A DNA stretch of 64,000 bases, taken from Dendrocalamus latiflorus (Eukaryota; Streptophyta; Magnoliopsida; Poales; Poaceae). Of the stretch, positions 21,290-31,038 are shown in pieces. The DNA lies in contig CM029622.1 in NCBI GenBank assembly GCA_017311315.1, positions 17,876,102-17,940,101 of the forward strand, read 5' to 3'. Positions within the stretch are counted from its first letter, which is position 1, and each line of letters begins with the position of its first letter. The notes under the pieces were generated by a model that did no database searches, was not told the origin of the DNA, and was given only the letters and a program-made list of their open reading frames with translations. The translations under genes were made by a program, and so were the position numbers.

Positions 21290-24200
21290 CGCCCTATGAA
21301 GGAAGTGTGCTTAGCTAGCAGTGGCACAACACATATCATGTTAAGAGAGATTGGGTATTTTCAGTCGATTCGTAAGAGCACTGGCAACCTTACGACAATC
21401 GCCAGAAGCGATGCATGTATAATTGGTTCGGGAAGAGCCACAATGAGCACAACTTTGGTCATTGAAGAAACCTTATTGTACCCAGAATCGACTAGAACTC
21501 TCCTAAGTTTTAAGAATATCCGCGCAAATGGTTTCCGCGTTGAGACTGAAGAGGAGTACGGTAAGAAATACCTGCTCATTATGAAGCGCGAAGAGAATGA
21601 AACAGAAAAGTATATTAGAAAAACTTCCTTCACTTGAAACTGGGCTATATTATACCAACATTAAAGCGCCTGCAGCGTACACTGTTTTGAAGACAGTATT
21701 TAGAAGCTCTGAACTCTTCTGTCTCTGGCATGACAGATTAGGCCACACAAGTCTTAAGATGATGAGAAACATAATAAATAACTCGCATGGGCATAATATT
21801 AATGTGAAGAACTTCCCGAATCATGAAGATTTTGTGTGCCCTGCATATGCCACCGGGAAACTAATGACTAGACCATCCACTCTGAAAGTGAAGGATGAAG
21901 TCCCTGCATTCCTGGAGCGCATCCAGGAAGACATTTGCGGTCTCATTCAGCCCATCTCAGGGCCATTCAAGTATTTCATGGTGCTCATTGACGCTTCATC
22001 GAAGTGGTCATATGTGGGTTTGTTGTCCACGAGAAACCACGCCTTTGCAAAATTGATCTCGCAGATCATTCGCATCAGAAATGTGTTTCCTGATCATCAC
22101 ATCAAGTCCATCAGAATGGACAATGCCGACGAATTTACTTCAAAGGCATTTGATGACTATTGCGTGGCGATGGGAATTGCAGTCGAGCACTCGGTACCGC
22201 ATGTCCATACCCAGAATGGTTTGGCAGAGGCTTTAATTAAGAGAATTAAATTTATTGCCCGACCCCTCTTACATAATTGTAATTTGCCAGCTACATGTTG
22301 GGGACACGCAGTCCTACGTGCAGCGAATCTCATCAACCTTAGATTTTCGGCCTACAACATCCATTTACCTATGCAACTTAGCGCAAGAGTCACCACCGAA
22401 AATTTCCCAACATTAGGAGGAGGAAATCAACCCCTTGATGAAGAATGTCGGGAAATTATATGGCAAGCCTGGGGAATTCATGCAGATGACCTGTGCACTA
22501 GAGAAGTCCAGAAGACATTACATGGTAAGCCACAGGAATTCATGCAGATGACCCGCGCATTAGTGAAGCAAATAGAGAAGTCCAGAAGACAAGAGAAGTC
22601 CAGAAGACAATTGATTTGCAAGCATTAGCAAATCAACTGCCTGATCACTTTAGTGATTTGAAGAGCGTGACTAAGTCGCATGTGCCTGCACGCACTGCAC
22701 CGAAGAGGGTTGAAATACCAAAGAAAGTAGAAGGTATCCCTAATCTCGTCCAGAGGCCTCAGAAAAATAAAAAACGAGGACGAGAACTCCGGTTCCTCGA
22801 ATCCTTAGTAACCGGGGACGCCTGGTGAAAAAGGATAAGAAGGACTTATCACAGCCAATTATTGAAGTCCCCTAGAATGAGAAGGGGACCCAGTTGAGAC
22901 CTGGCACAAGTATGACACCTTCCGAAAAGGGCATACTGGATCAGAATATCACTATCGGCATGGATGTGTGCGCACACATCGGAGCCGAAAAACTAAAGGG
23001 ACTTGCCACCGCAATTGAAAGAAGCGATGTGCAAGATAAAGCTCCAGCAGAAGCAATCGCTCCAGAAGATGCAACTCATGAAGAAATAGCTATAAATTAT
23101 GTGCACATGGGAGAGTCCCTGAATAGGACAACAGCTAATATCGATATCTACTTCGCAAAGAAAATTGCCACCATCATCGATCTTGATCCCGAGCCTACAT
23201 CGCTCACTGAATGTAAGAAAAGATCAGATTGGGAAGATTAGAAGAAGGCAATAGCAACTGAATTGCTATATCTGAACAAAAGAGAGGTGTTTGGGCCCGT
23301 ATGCCGCACGCCTCTCCACATACACCCCATTGGGCACAAGTGGGTATTTGTTCGAAAGAGAAATGAAAGAAATGAAGTAGTGAGATACAAAGCAAGGCTA
23401 GTAGCCCAAGGTTTCACTCAACGTCCTGAAGTTGATTATGGAGAAACCTACTCCCAAGTCATGAGTGGAATTACCTTTAGATATTTGATCTCAGTGGCAG
23501 TGAACTTGAACTTAGAAATGAAATTGATGGATGTTGTGACTGCATACCTTTACGGTAACTTGGATTTGGAAATTTATATGAGAGTCCCTGAAGGAATCTC
23601 TCTCCCGAACCAAGATAGAGCAAATAGAAATATGTACAGTGTGAAACTCAGAAAGTTACTGTATGGACTGAAACAATCTGGAAGAATGTGGTATAATCGC
23701 TTAAGCGACTTTCTCTGCAAGAAAGGCTACACGAACAATGAAGGCTGTCCTTGTGTATTTATACGGCGATCCCAGAATAGATTCTGTATAATATCTGTGT
23801 ATGTAGATGATCTGAACATCATCAGGACAACCAAAGACCATAAAAGAAGCAAGCTCCTATTTGGAGTCAGAATTTGAAATGAAAGATTTGGGCAAGACCA
23901 AGTTTTGCTTAGGCCTGCAGCTTGAGCATGTCCCTGAAGGAGTCTTGGTGCATCAGTCGACCTACACCCAGAAGGTGCTTGAAAGGTTTGGCTTCGAGAA
24001 GGCATTTCCCTCGAAAGTACCGATGATCGGGAGGTCTTTACAGCAAGAAAAAGATCCTTTCCGACCTAGGGAAGAGGGGGAGGAAGTCTTGGGATCGGAA
24101 TTCCCATACTTGAGTGCAGTGGGAGCACTCATGTACTTAGCAAACTGCACTAGGCCGGACATTGCATTTGCCGTGAACTTGTTAGCAAGGTACAGTGCAG

Positions 24201-24803
24201 ATCCCACCAAAAGGCATTGGTAGGGCATAAAGGACATCTTTCGATACCTCCAAGGAAGCAAGGACATTGGATTGTTTTACAGAAAGAATCAAGATCTGAA
24301 CTTGATTGACTATGCAGATGCTGGGTACCTGTCTGACCCGCATACCGCTAAGTCGCAAACAGGCTATGTATTTCCATGTGGTGGAACTACAATTTCCTAG
24401 AAATCGTCTAAGCAAAGCCTTGTAGCTACCTCGACGAACCACTCAGAAATTATAGCACTATATGAATCCGCACGAGAGTGCACTTGGTTCCGCTGAACGG
24501 TTCACCACATCCAGCAGTCATGTGGAATGAATATTGTGCAAACCCCCACAATTATCCATGTAGATAATGCAGGTTGCGTTGCACAAGTGCAGATGGACTA
24601 TGTAAGCATATCAACCCCAAGTTCCTCTATGCTCATGAATTGCAAAGATGGACAAGATTAAAGTACTGCACACTAAGTCATGTAGACTTTTTCACTAAGT
24701 CACTCCCCGCATCTAGCCTTGAAAGGTGCGTGTGAGGGATTGGAATGATGAGACTTAGAGAAGTGCAGAATTCAGGGGGAGAATTCTCTCAAGCCCGTTA
24801 TTA
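21290..24803 (+). pseudogene. Copia-1 pol remnant (PR-IN-RT-RNase H)
   Basis: The protease-like SSGTTHIMLR is at 21313. GAG-pre-integrase LWHDRLGH is at about 21724, with the second Cys of its CxxC lost (CPAYATGK). The integrase core has EDICG, RMDNADEF and the final Glu in HTQNGLAEA. RT carries GHKWVFVRKRN, KARLVAQGFTQ, KLMDVVTAYLYG and the catalytic YVDDLNII. RNase H carries DYADAGYLSDP and ATSTNHSEI. The frame shifts near 21600, 22620, 22830, 23250 and 23870. A short duplicated run GAATTCATGCAGATGACC occurs near 22475 and 22537. It is not functional. Confidence 0.9.
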
Positions 24804-25046
24804 AATCTTGATCATGAAGATTAAGTACCTAAAGAATAAAGTCCTGCAGACCAAATGAATTTGGGTGAATTGTACTCTTTTCCCTTGACGAGTTTTCCAT
24901 GAAGTTTCTCGACCAAGGTTTTTAATGAGGCAATTCGTGCATCGCAGCATCACATGTATCATGTACTCTTCTCCAAATTTTTTCCACTGGGTTTTTATGG
25001 AGTTTTGACGAGGCATGAGCATGTTGGGTGAGTGCCCAAGGGGGAG

Positions 25047-25287
25047 TGTTAGGAAACCGGGCCCACGGCCAGAGTCCTGACATATTTGGGCACCCCACCG
25101 TAGACTATAAATAGGGACCTAGATCCCCTCATTATGTACACATGAAAGAAACGCAATAAAGAAAGACTAGGAGTTCTCTCTATCTCTCTGTGTGTTCAAT
25201 CTATTCTTCTGTGATTCTGTGATTGATCCGTTCTTGTTCTAAACAGAAGAATCGCTCGGACTGGTCGCCAGCGACGGTTCCTCAACA
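25047..25287 (+). repeat. Copia-1 3' LTR
   Basis: A 241-bp direct repeat of 17931-18171, differing at nine positions by my count, seven of them transitions. It is followed directly by the target duplication ACATT at 25288-25292. Confidence 0.95.
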
Positions 25288-25312
25288 ACATTATTGCACA
25301 CGTCCAAAGTTA

Positions 25313-25577
25313 GGGCATCTTCATAGATAGAGTACGGACACTTTGGCTTTTTTATTTCTCTCAATTCCGTCATGCTCTGAAAATAAAATAAGGGTCACAG
25401 ATGCATCGCGCACTCACTCCTTTAGCTCTTATCTCACATGCATATCTCTCTTATTTTCCCCACCATTCGGCTATTCCTTCTAAAAGTCACTTCTTTCAAT
25501 CCATCACTATTTATTTTCAACTAAAACCATCAACCACGGCTAAAAAGATATCAGCTGTAGCCAATATGAACAATCCC
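25313..25577. mobile_element. Tourist-like MITE inside segmental repeat copy 2
   Basis: Begins GGGCATCTTCATAG and ends TATGAACAATCCC between TTA flanks. It is a diverged, slightly shorter copy of 15274-15557 with the same position in the duplicated segment. Confidence 0.8.
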
Positions 25578-25661
25578 TTAGTTTTGAGCATAGGCTTAAT
25601 GGATGGTACAATAATATGAAATACAAAGCCCAGATCAAAATGTTACATGAGTCTCTAGCAA

Positions 25662-25840
25662 CAGGGACGGATCCACACCCCGGGCAGGGTAGGCTTCAGC
25701 CCGGGGTGTGGAAAAATATCTAGTGTATAGTCCCGGTAAATTTAGTTCAGTCTGGGTAACATTTTCATGATCCAGCCCAGATAGTCTAGATCATTCTATC
25801 ATTGAGCCCGGGGCGTAATCAAATTCTGGCTCCGCCACTG
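25662..25840. mobile_element. hAT-like MITE, 179 bp
   Basis: The ends CAGGGACGGATCCA and TGGCTCCGCCACTG are inverted repeats with 11 of 14 positions matching. A perfect 8-bp direct repeat TCTAGCAA flanks it (25654-25661 and 25841-25848), the hAT hallmark. The homologous segment near 15640-15650 has the unoccupied site with a single CTTAGCAACTTT. Confidence 0.92.
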
Positions 25841-26104
25841 TCTAGCAACTTTGTACAAACCCGTCTCCGCTCTGTTCTTAGAACACATTTTGGACTTCAT
25901 GCAGTGAAGCTATTTAAAATTTGATCATCAATAATAAAACTATATAGATTAGATATATAGATTATTTTGTTAAATACTTTCGTACCATTATAATTTCATT
26001 AGTTTATAATACAAGCTATAAACAACATTAGTAAAAGTCACATATTAGAGACCATGAAAATCAACAATATCAATCGAAAAAGAAAAGGAGTAACAACTTT
26101 CAAC

Positions 26105-27063
26105 CAGGGAAACAAATTTCGGCCGAAGTTTTGTGATTTTCAGTGAATTTCGTTTTTATCGGCCTATTCCGAGAAAAGCCCAAATCAGCCAAATATTTCA
26201 GACTGTTTTGAAATATATTGGCCCATTCAAGTGGCCGACCACCCTTCTCTGGCTCTCAGGTAGTCCATGGGCACTACAGAGTTCGGTGACTCCTCTCTCA
26301 TTTCTGATCCACAATTCCCATCTCCGCATGGATGGAGGCGGTGCCAACATGGGAATTGGTAGAGGCAGTGGTGTTAGAGCCCAAGTGGGCAGTCATGGCG
26401 GAGTACTGTCGGTGGCACAACATGGAGATGGGCCTCATGTAGTGCTGAAAGTGGTGGAGCAACCTCGCCCGTGAATACAAGAAGATCAAGGAGTGGGAGA
26501 GCGCGGACGTGCTAGAGTCGTCGTTTTGGGCCATGCGCAACAACGCGAGGTTGGAGCTGCGGCTCCCCTAGTTCTTCGACCGCGAGGTGTACGATATACC
26601 CGACAGTGAGGGGTGTGGGCTCATTGCTGGCGGCTCTGGCGGTAATGCCGTGGAGGAGGAGGTAGTGCGTGTGGAGGAGGTGGAGAGGGGGGAGGAGAAG
26701 AAGGTGGGAGTGGAGACCATGTTTGACAGTGGCCGGCTGACTGGGGAGGAATCGTTATTCACGAAGGATGAAGAGAAGGAGGCACCAACGACGGCGCAAT
26801 CACCACCGCTGGCAGTGATTGCCTTGCCGATATCGAGTGAGCTGCCCCTTTGACTCTTGTTGGTAAAATTACGTGCTTTTGGGCTAAAATTACCAAGATT
26901 TCCTAATCATTTGAATTTCTTGATTTCAAATTGTCCATTTGAATATTTTGACTGAAATTGTCCAAAGAAATTCTAGAATTTCTGAATTAAATTCTAGAAT
27001 TTCTGAATTTCGGCTTTCTTGCGGGGTACGGAAATTTTTTTCCAATCAAAATTGTAATCCCTG
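26105..27063. mobile_element. hAT-like element carrying a trihelix gene fragment
   Basis: Ends CAGGGAAACAAATTT on the left and AAAATTGTAATCCCTG on the right form an imperfect terminal inverted repeat. The 8-bp flanks CTTTCAAC (26097-26104) and GTTTCAAC (27064-27071) differ at one base, as expected of an aged hAT target duplication. The subterminal DNA is rich in AAATTT, TTTGGCTAAAATT and CATTTGAATTT words that also occur in the element at 35875-36149. No transposase is encoded. The cargo is the broken trihelix gene at 26332-26853. The right end lies about 53 bp upstream of the TATA box of PUT-like gene 2. Confidence 0.72.
26332..26853 (+). pseudogene. Trihelix (GT-type) transcription factor fragment, disabled
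   Basis: One uninterrupted reading phase from ATG 26332 to TGA 26853 (174 codons) contains three internal stops. The N-terminal part shows the trihelix Trp/hydrophobic pattern: WELVEAVVLEPKW, YCRWHN, KWWSNLAREYKKIKEWE and FWAMRNN. The stops (TAG and TGA near 26438-26446, TAG near 26569) fall where Gln or Arg is likely. The C-terminal part is acidic (EEEVVRVEEVERGEE). Plant trihelix factors bind GT elements; this copy cannot make a full protein. Introns are absent and both flanks belong to the hAT-like element, so it was probably captured. Confidence 0.75.
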
Positions 27064-27124
27064 GTTTCAACTATTGACAGTAACATGTGCGGTTGTTCAC
27101 GGCTGCACGGTCGAGTAGTCGAGT

Positions 27125-27134
27125 ATATATATAT
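27125..27134 (+). promoter_or_regulatory. TATA box candidate of PUT-like gene 2
   Basis: The run TATATATATA lies 82 bp upstream of the ATG, giving an expected start near 27160 and a 5' UTR of about 55 bases. Only 53 bp separate it from the hAT-like element, so any further cis elements of the original promoter have been displaced upstream of 26105. Confidence 0.55.
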
Positions 27135-27215
27135 ACGTGTTTATCCTACGCACACAAATCCATCAGTGCAGCACACTTGCACCCTTGCTCTAGTGAGCTC
27201 GATCAGTAGCTTACC

Positions 27216-28694
27216 ATGGACCAAGAACAAGAAATCCAACTAAGCGAACAGCCTTCGCAAGAGCAGCTACCAGACGCAGACACAGCGACAGTGCAACAGA
27301 GCACACCAGTACTGGACATAAAACAAGACGAGCACCAGGCAGCGCATGGCGGTGAGCGGCGCAAGAAAATCACGCTGCTGCCACTCGTCTTCCTCATATA
27401 CTTCGAGGTGGCCGGCGGCCCGTACGGCTCCGAGCAGACGGTCCGCGCCGCGGGTCCGCTGCTCGCGCTGATCGGCTTCCTCGTTTGCCCCCTCGCGTGG
27501 GGCGTCCCGGAGGTGCTCGTCACCGCGGAGCTCGCCGCCGCGCTCCCAGGCAACGGCGGGTTCGTCCTGTGGGCCGAACGCGCGTTCGGCCCGCTCGCCG
27601 GCTACCTTCTCGGCACGTGGAAGTACCTCAGCTGCGTCATCAACATCGCCGCGTTCCCTCCGCTCATTGCGGAGTACGTCGGCCGCGTCGCCCCCGCTGT
27701 CTCTGCCCCCGGCGGGGCGCACACGGCGACTGTGGTCGGCATGACGGTGCTCCTGTCAGTCTTGAACTACACCGGCCTGAGCACCGTTGGGTGGGGCGTG
27801 GTGGTGCTGGGGTTCGTGTCGCTGGCGCCATTCATGATTATGACCGTCATGGCGGCGCCGAGGGTGAGGCCGAGGCGGTGGAGAGCGCAGGTGAAAGGTT
27901 CCAGGGACTGGAGGCTGTTCTTCAACACGCTGTTCTGGAACCTCAACTACTGGGACAGCGCGAGCACGATGGCCGGCGAGGTGGAGCGGCCAGAGCGGAC
28001 GTTCCCACGGGCGGTGGCGGTGGCGGTGGTTCTGATCGCCGTTAGCTACGTTGTGCCGGTCATGGCAGCAACCGGCGCCACTGACGCGCCGCCGGAGGTC
28101 TGGGTGAACGGCTACTTCGCAGATGTTACAGGCATGATCGGAGGCCAATGGCTCAAGTACTGGACGGAGGTCGGCGCCGTGCTCTCCACTGTCGGCCTGT
28201 ACGAGGCCCAGCTGAGCAGCGGCGCGTACCAGCTACTCGGCATGGCGGACCTCGGCCTCCTCCCAACCGTCTTCTCCCTCCGCGCCGGCTACTTCCACAC
28301 CCCGTGGGTCGGCATCCTGGTGTCCACCGCCGTCACCCTCTCCGTCTGCTTCCTCGGCTTCGACGACATCGTGGATACGGCGAACCTGCTGTACAACCTC
28401 GGCACGCTGCTGGAGTTCGCCGCCTTCCTCTGGCTCCGCGCCAGGCAGCCGGAGCTGAAGCGGCCGTACCGCGTGCCGCTGCCGCTGTGGGCGCTCTTCG
28501 CCATGTGCGCGGTGCCGTCAGTGCTCCTCTCGTACATGAGCGTGATCTCCGGGTGGAGGGTGCTCCTGACCGGTGCGGCGCTGACGGGGCTCGGCGTCGG
28601 GTTGCACTGGGTGATGACGGCGTGCAAGGCCAGGAAGTGGCTGAGGTTCAACACCGCCGTTGCTGACGGAGGGGGTGTTGGAGACCGTGTCTGA
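27216..28694 (+). CDS. PUT/LAT-family polyamine or amino-acid transporter, gene 2 (intronless)
   Basis: A 492-residue protein of the APC superfamily, PUT/LAT (RMV1-like) branch, predicted to be an H+-coupled polyamine or amino-acid importer in a cell membrane. The ATG sits in a strong context (ACCATGG). The hydrophilic N-terminus (1-50) is Gln/Glu-rich and ends GERRKK. TM1 holds EVAGGPYG (64-71). Later motifs are AELAAALPGNGGFVLW, NTLFWNLNYWDSASTMAGEVERP, LYEAQLSSGAYQLLGMADLGLLP and KRPYRVPLP. It aligns with gene 1 end to end without gaps in the core, and reads through ADVTGMIGG where gene 1 has its intron. Third-position GC is very high, as in many grass genes. The stop at 28692-28694 lies nine bases before Copia-2. 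Nothing in the frame suggests loss of function. Confidence 0.92.
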   Translation: MDQEQEIQLSEQPSQEQLPDADTATVQQSTPVLDIKQDEHQAAHGGERRKKITLLPLVFLIYFEVAGGPYGSEQTVRAAGPLLALIGFLVCPLAWGVPEVLVTAELAAALPGNGGFVLWAERAFGPLAGYLLGTWKYLSCVINIAAFPPLIAEYVGRVAPAVSAPGGAHTATVVGMTVLLSVLNYTGLSTVGWGVVVLGFVSLAPFMIMTVMAAPRVRPRRWRAQVKGSRDWRLFFNTLFWNLNYWDSASTMAGEVERPERTFPRAVAVAVVLIAVSYVVPVMAATGATDAPPEVWVNGYFADVTGMIGGQWLKYWTEVGAVLSTVGLYEAQLSSGAYQLLGMADLGLLPTVFSLRAGYFHTPWVGILVSTAVTLSVCFLGFDDIVDTANLLYNLGTLLEFAAFLWLRARQPELKRPYRVPLPLWALFAMCAVPSVLLSYMSVISGWRVLLTGAALTGLGVGLHWVMTACKARKWLRFNTAVADGGGVGDRV

Positions 28695-28703
28695 AGTAGG
28701 CAT

Positions 28704-29525
28704 TGTTGGAACTAATATTGATATTTTGTATCGGGTATTGATAAACATCATCTGGATGTTTTTTTTCTAACCATCATCCAGATGTGTGACCGTTGGATTC
28801 GAGATCCAAGGGCCACAAATTCTCCCCACCCCCTCCAAAAAAAATTCACCCCCCTCCAAAAAAAGTTCTCCCCCCTTCAAAAAAAGAGACCGTTGGATCT
28901 CTAATCCAACGGTCCGAAATTTGGATGATTGTTGGGAAGAAAACATCTAGGTGATACCTATACACACCTGCATGTTTATTTTTGTCTTGCATGTAGTCAG
29001 TATATTTGTGTGGTCCAGTATGGCTTAGCAGGAAGAGCATGCATGGACATAGAGAGGTGTCGATGTGCCGTGCGAGACGGACGTTGCCGTGAGAAACGGT
29101 GCTGCATGTGAGAGGAGCGGAGCCAACGGACTGCACAAATTATTCTTTGAGTCAGTGGTGCTGCAGGCCAAGTGATTTGGCCAGGTAGTTATCTAGTCTT
29201 TGCATGCATGAGTTGGTACCAAGTGATTTGGTCAAGATAGGTAGTTAGTACATGCATGGCATTAGTTAGTGGAGTAGTGGCACACGTCCTGGCCGTGAGC
29301 ATAGAAAGTGGATCAAGGGGTTGGCCCTTGGACTGAGTTAGTTGTGTGTGCGTGTGTTCAATTTAAGGCACTGTAATCAGGTTTCTTCATTGAGGCAATA
29401 GAGAAAAGAAAAAAGACGTTTGGCTGTGTTATACAGCACGTCACCAAAACTCCTCCTTTGTGCTTGTGTGTGTTGTGTGAGACAACCAATAGAGAGAGAG
29501 GGAGTTGAGTGATTCAACTCCAACA
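28704..29525 (+). repeat. Copia-2 5' LTR (with nested insertion)
   Basis: Matches 30453-31038 throughout, except for a 236-bp insertion at 28732-28967. It starts TGTTGGAACTAAT, ends ATTCAACTCCAACA, and is followed by the primer-binding site. Confidence 0.95.
28732..28967. mobile_element. 236-bp MITE-like insertion in the Copia-2 5' LTR
   Basis: Absent from the 3' LTR, where TTTTGTAT runs straight into CTGCATG. The ends GGGTATTGATAAACATC-TCTGGATGTTTT and AAAACATCTAGGTGATACC are imperfect inverted repeats, and ACCGTTGGAT with ATCCAACGGT forms a further palindrome inside. No coding capacity. A target duplication is not evident. Confidence 0.75.
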
Positions 29526-29545
29526 ATTGGTATCAGAGCAAGGTG

Positions 29546-30412
29546 ATGATGAAGACGAAGCCACGTGGTGACGACTCGCCGAGCGGAGCCATTGTGAGCA
29601 GTGGCTTGGGCAATTCGACGACGACTACGACGGCGGGGAGGCTTCCATTCCCGATGCTGACATGGACGAACTACGCGGCGTGGGCGATGAGGATGAAGTA
29701 CCTCTTGTGAGCCAACGGCGCATCGGGTGCCGTTGTTCGTGAGAACTCGTCCGAAGACGTTGATGAGAGCAAGGACATGCTGGCCTTGACAATCATCTCC
29801 TAGTCGATCGACGACGAGACTCTACTTTGAGTTGCGGAGGAGACCGCGTCTGACGTGTGGACAGCGCTACGCTCCATGCATGTGGGCGTCGAGCGTGTCC
29901 GGGAGGCAAGGATCCAATCCTTGCGCTCGGAGTTTGACAACCTTAAGATTAGTGATGCAGAGTCCATGGATGATTGCGCGGCGAAGTTCACGACGCTCGT
30001 TGGGCGCATTCGTGAGCTTGGAGACGCGATGGAAGAGAAGTATGTTGTGAAGAAGCTGCTATGATCCGTTTCTGACAAATTCATAAATGTTGCTTCGTCG
30101 ATAGCGTTATTTGGTGACATCAACAAGATGGCTGTAGAGGAGGCCATTAGATCACTGAAGGCGCACGAGGAGCTTCTCAAGGGGCGGGACAAGCGGACGG
30201 AAGAGCAACTTCTCATGATAAGAGGACATGACTCGTCGCGAGGACGAGGTCGCGGCCGTGGGCGCGACGAATGGCGCAAAGATAAAAGTAAGGTACAATG
30301 CTACAACTGCGAAGAATTTGGACATTTTGCTTGGGAATGTCCTAAGAAAGAAAAGGAGGAGAAAACTTTGTTATCTCAAGGTTACGCAAGCGACGAACCG
30401 GCTCTTCTTTGA
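29546..30412 (+). pseudogene. Copia-2 gag, one frame with four internal stops
   Basis: From ATG 29546 a single phase of 289 codons encodes a copia Gag. It has LTWTNYAAWAMRMKYLL, VWTALRSMHVGVERVREARIQ, SLRSEFD, AVEEAIRSLKAHEELL, then Arg/Gly repeats and one zinc knuckle CYNCEEFGHFAWEC near 30298-30340. The internal stops are TGA, TAG, TGA and TGA, each one C-to-T change from Arg (CGA) or Gln (CAG). No frameshift is present. The frame ends about 40 bases before the 3' LTR, with no protease downstream. Confidence 0.88.
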
Positions 30413-30452
30413 AGCTGCATGAAAAATGGCATATCAAGATTAGGGCAGTGAT

Positions 30453-31038
30453 TGTTGGAACTAATCTTGATATTTTGTATCTGCATGTTTATTTTTGTCT
30501 TGCATGTAGTTAGTATATTTGTGTGGCCCAGTATGGCTTAGCAGGAAGAGCATGCATGGACATGGAGAGGTGCCGACGTGCCGTGCGAGATGGACGTTGT
30601 TGTGAGAAACGGTGCTGCATGTGAGAGGAGCGGAGCCAACAGACTGCACAAATTATTCTTTGAGTCAGTGGTGCTGCAGGCCAAGTGATTTGGCCAGGTA
30701 GTTATCTAGTCTTTGCATGTATGAGTTGGTACCAAGTGATTTGGTCAAGATAGGTAGTTAGTACATGCATGGCATTAGTTAGTGGAGTAGTGGCACACGT
30801 CCTGGCCGTGAGCATAGAAAGTGGATCAAGGGGTTGGCCCTTGGACTGAGTTAGTTGTGTGTGCGTGTGTTCAATTTAAGGCACTGTAATCAGGTTTCTT
30901 CATTGAGGCAATAGAGAAAAGAAAAAAGACGTTTGGCTGTGTGATACAGCACGTCACCAAAACTCCTCCTTTGTGCTTGTGTGTGTTGTGTGAGACAACT
31001 AATAGAGAGAGAGGGAGTTGAGTGATTCAACTCCAACA
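30453..31038 (+). repeat. Copia-2 3' LTR
   Basis: The 586-bp partner of 28704-29525 without the nested insertion. It is followed by GGCAT and the resumed 3' flank of PUT-like gene 2. Confidence 0.95.

Larger units (their letters stand above)
17931..25287 (+). mobile_element. Copia-1: complete Ty1/copia retrotransposon, 7,357 bp, degenerate coding
   Basis: The element is bounded by 241-bp LTRs starting TGTTAGGAAA and ending TTCCTCAACA, and by a perfect 5-bp target duplication ACATT. The 5' LTR is followed by CGTTATCAGCACGACTT, a primer-binding-like sequence seen in some plant copia elements. A purine tract AAGGGGGAG (25039-25046) directly precedes the 3' LTR. Inside are a long GC-rich leader and gag then PR-IN-RT-RNase H, the copia order. 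I count nine substitutions between the LTRs (3.7%), so it is moderately young despite many broken frames. Confidence 0.95.
25288..25910. repeat. Segmental repeat, copy 2, right part
   Basis: Homology to 15246-15710 resumes immediately after Copia-1 and runs to about 25910, interrupted by the hAT MITE at 25662-25840. It contains the second copy of the Tourist-like MITE (25313-25577, TTA flanks at 25310-25312 and 25578-25580). Confidence 0.85.
28704..31038 (+). mobile_element. Copia-2: gag-only, non-autonomous copia element in the 3' UTR of PUT-like gene 2
   Basis: Two LTRs (TGTTGGAACT to AACTCCAACA; 586 bp each once a nested insertion is removed) flank only 927 bp of internal DNA. The 5-bp target duplication is GGCAT (28699-28703 and 31039-31043). 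A tRNA-Met-type primer site TGGTATCAGAGC lies at 29528-29539, and a purine-rich AAGATTAGGGCAGTGAT precedes the 3' LTR. Gag is present and pol is absent, so movement would need enzymes in trans. I count about 13 LTR differences in 586 bp (2.2%). Insertion is nine bases after the gene 2 stop and in the same orientation. Confidence 0.95.
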
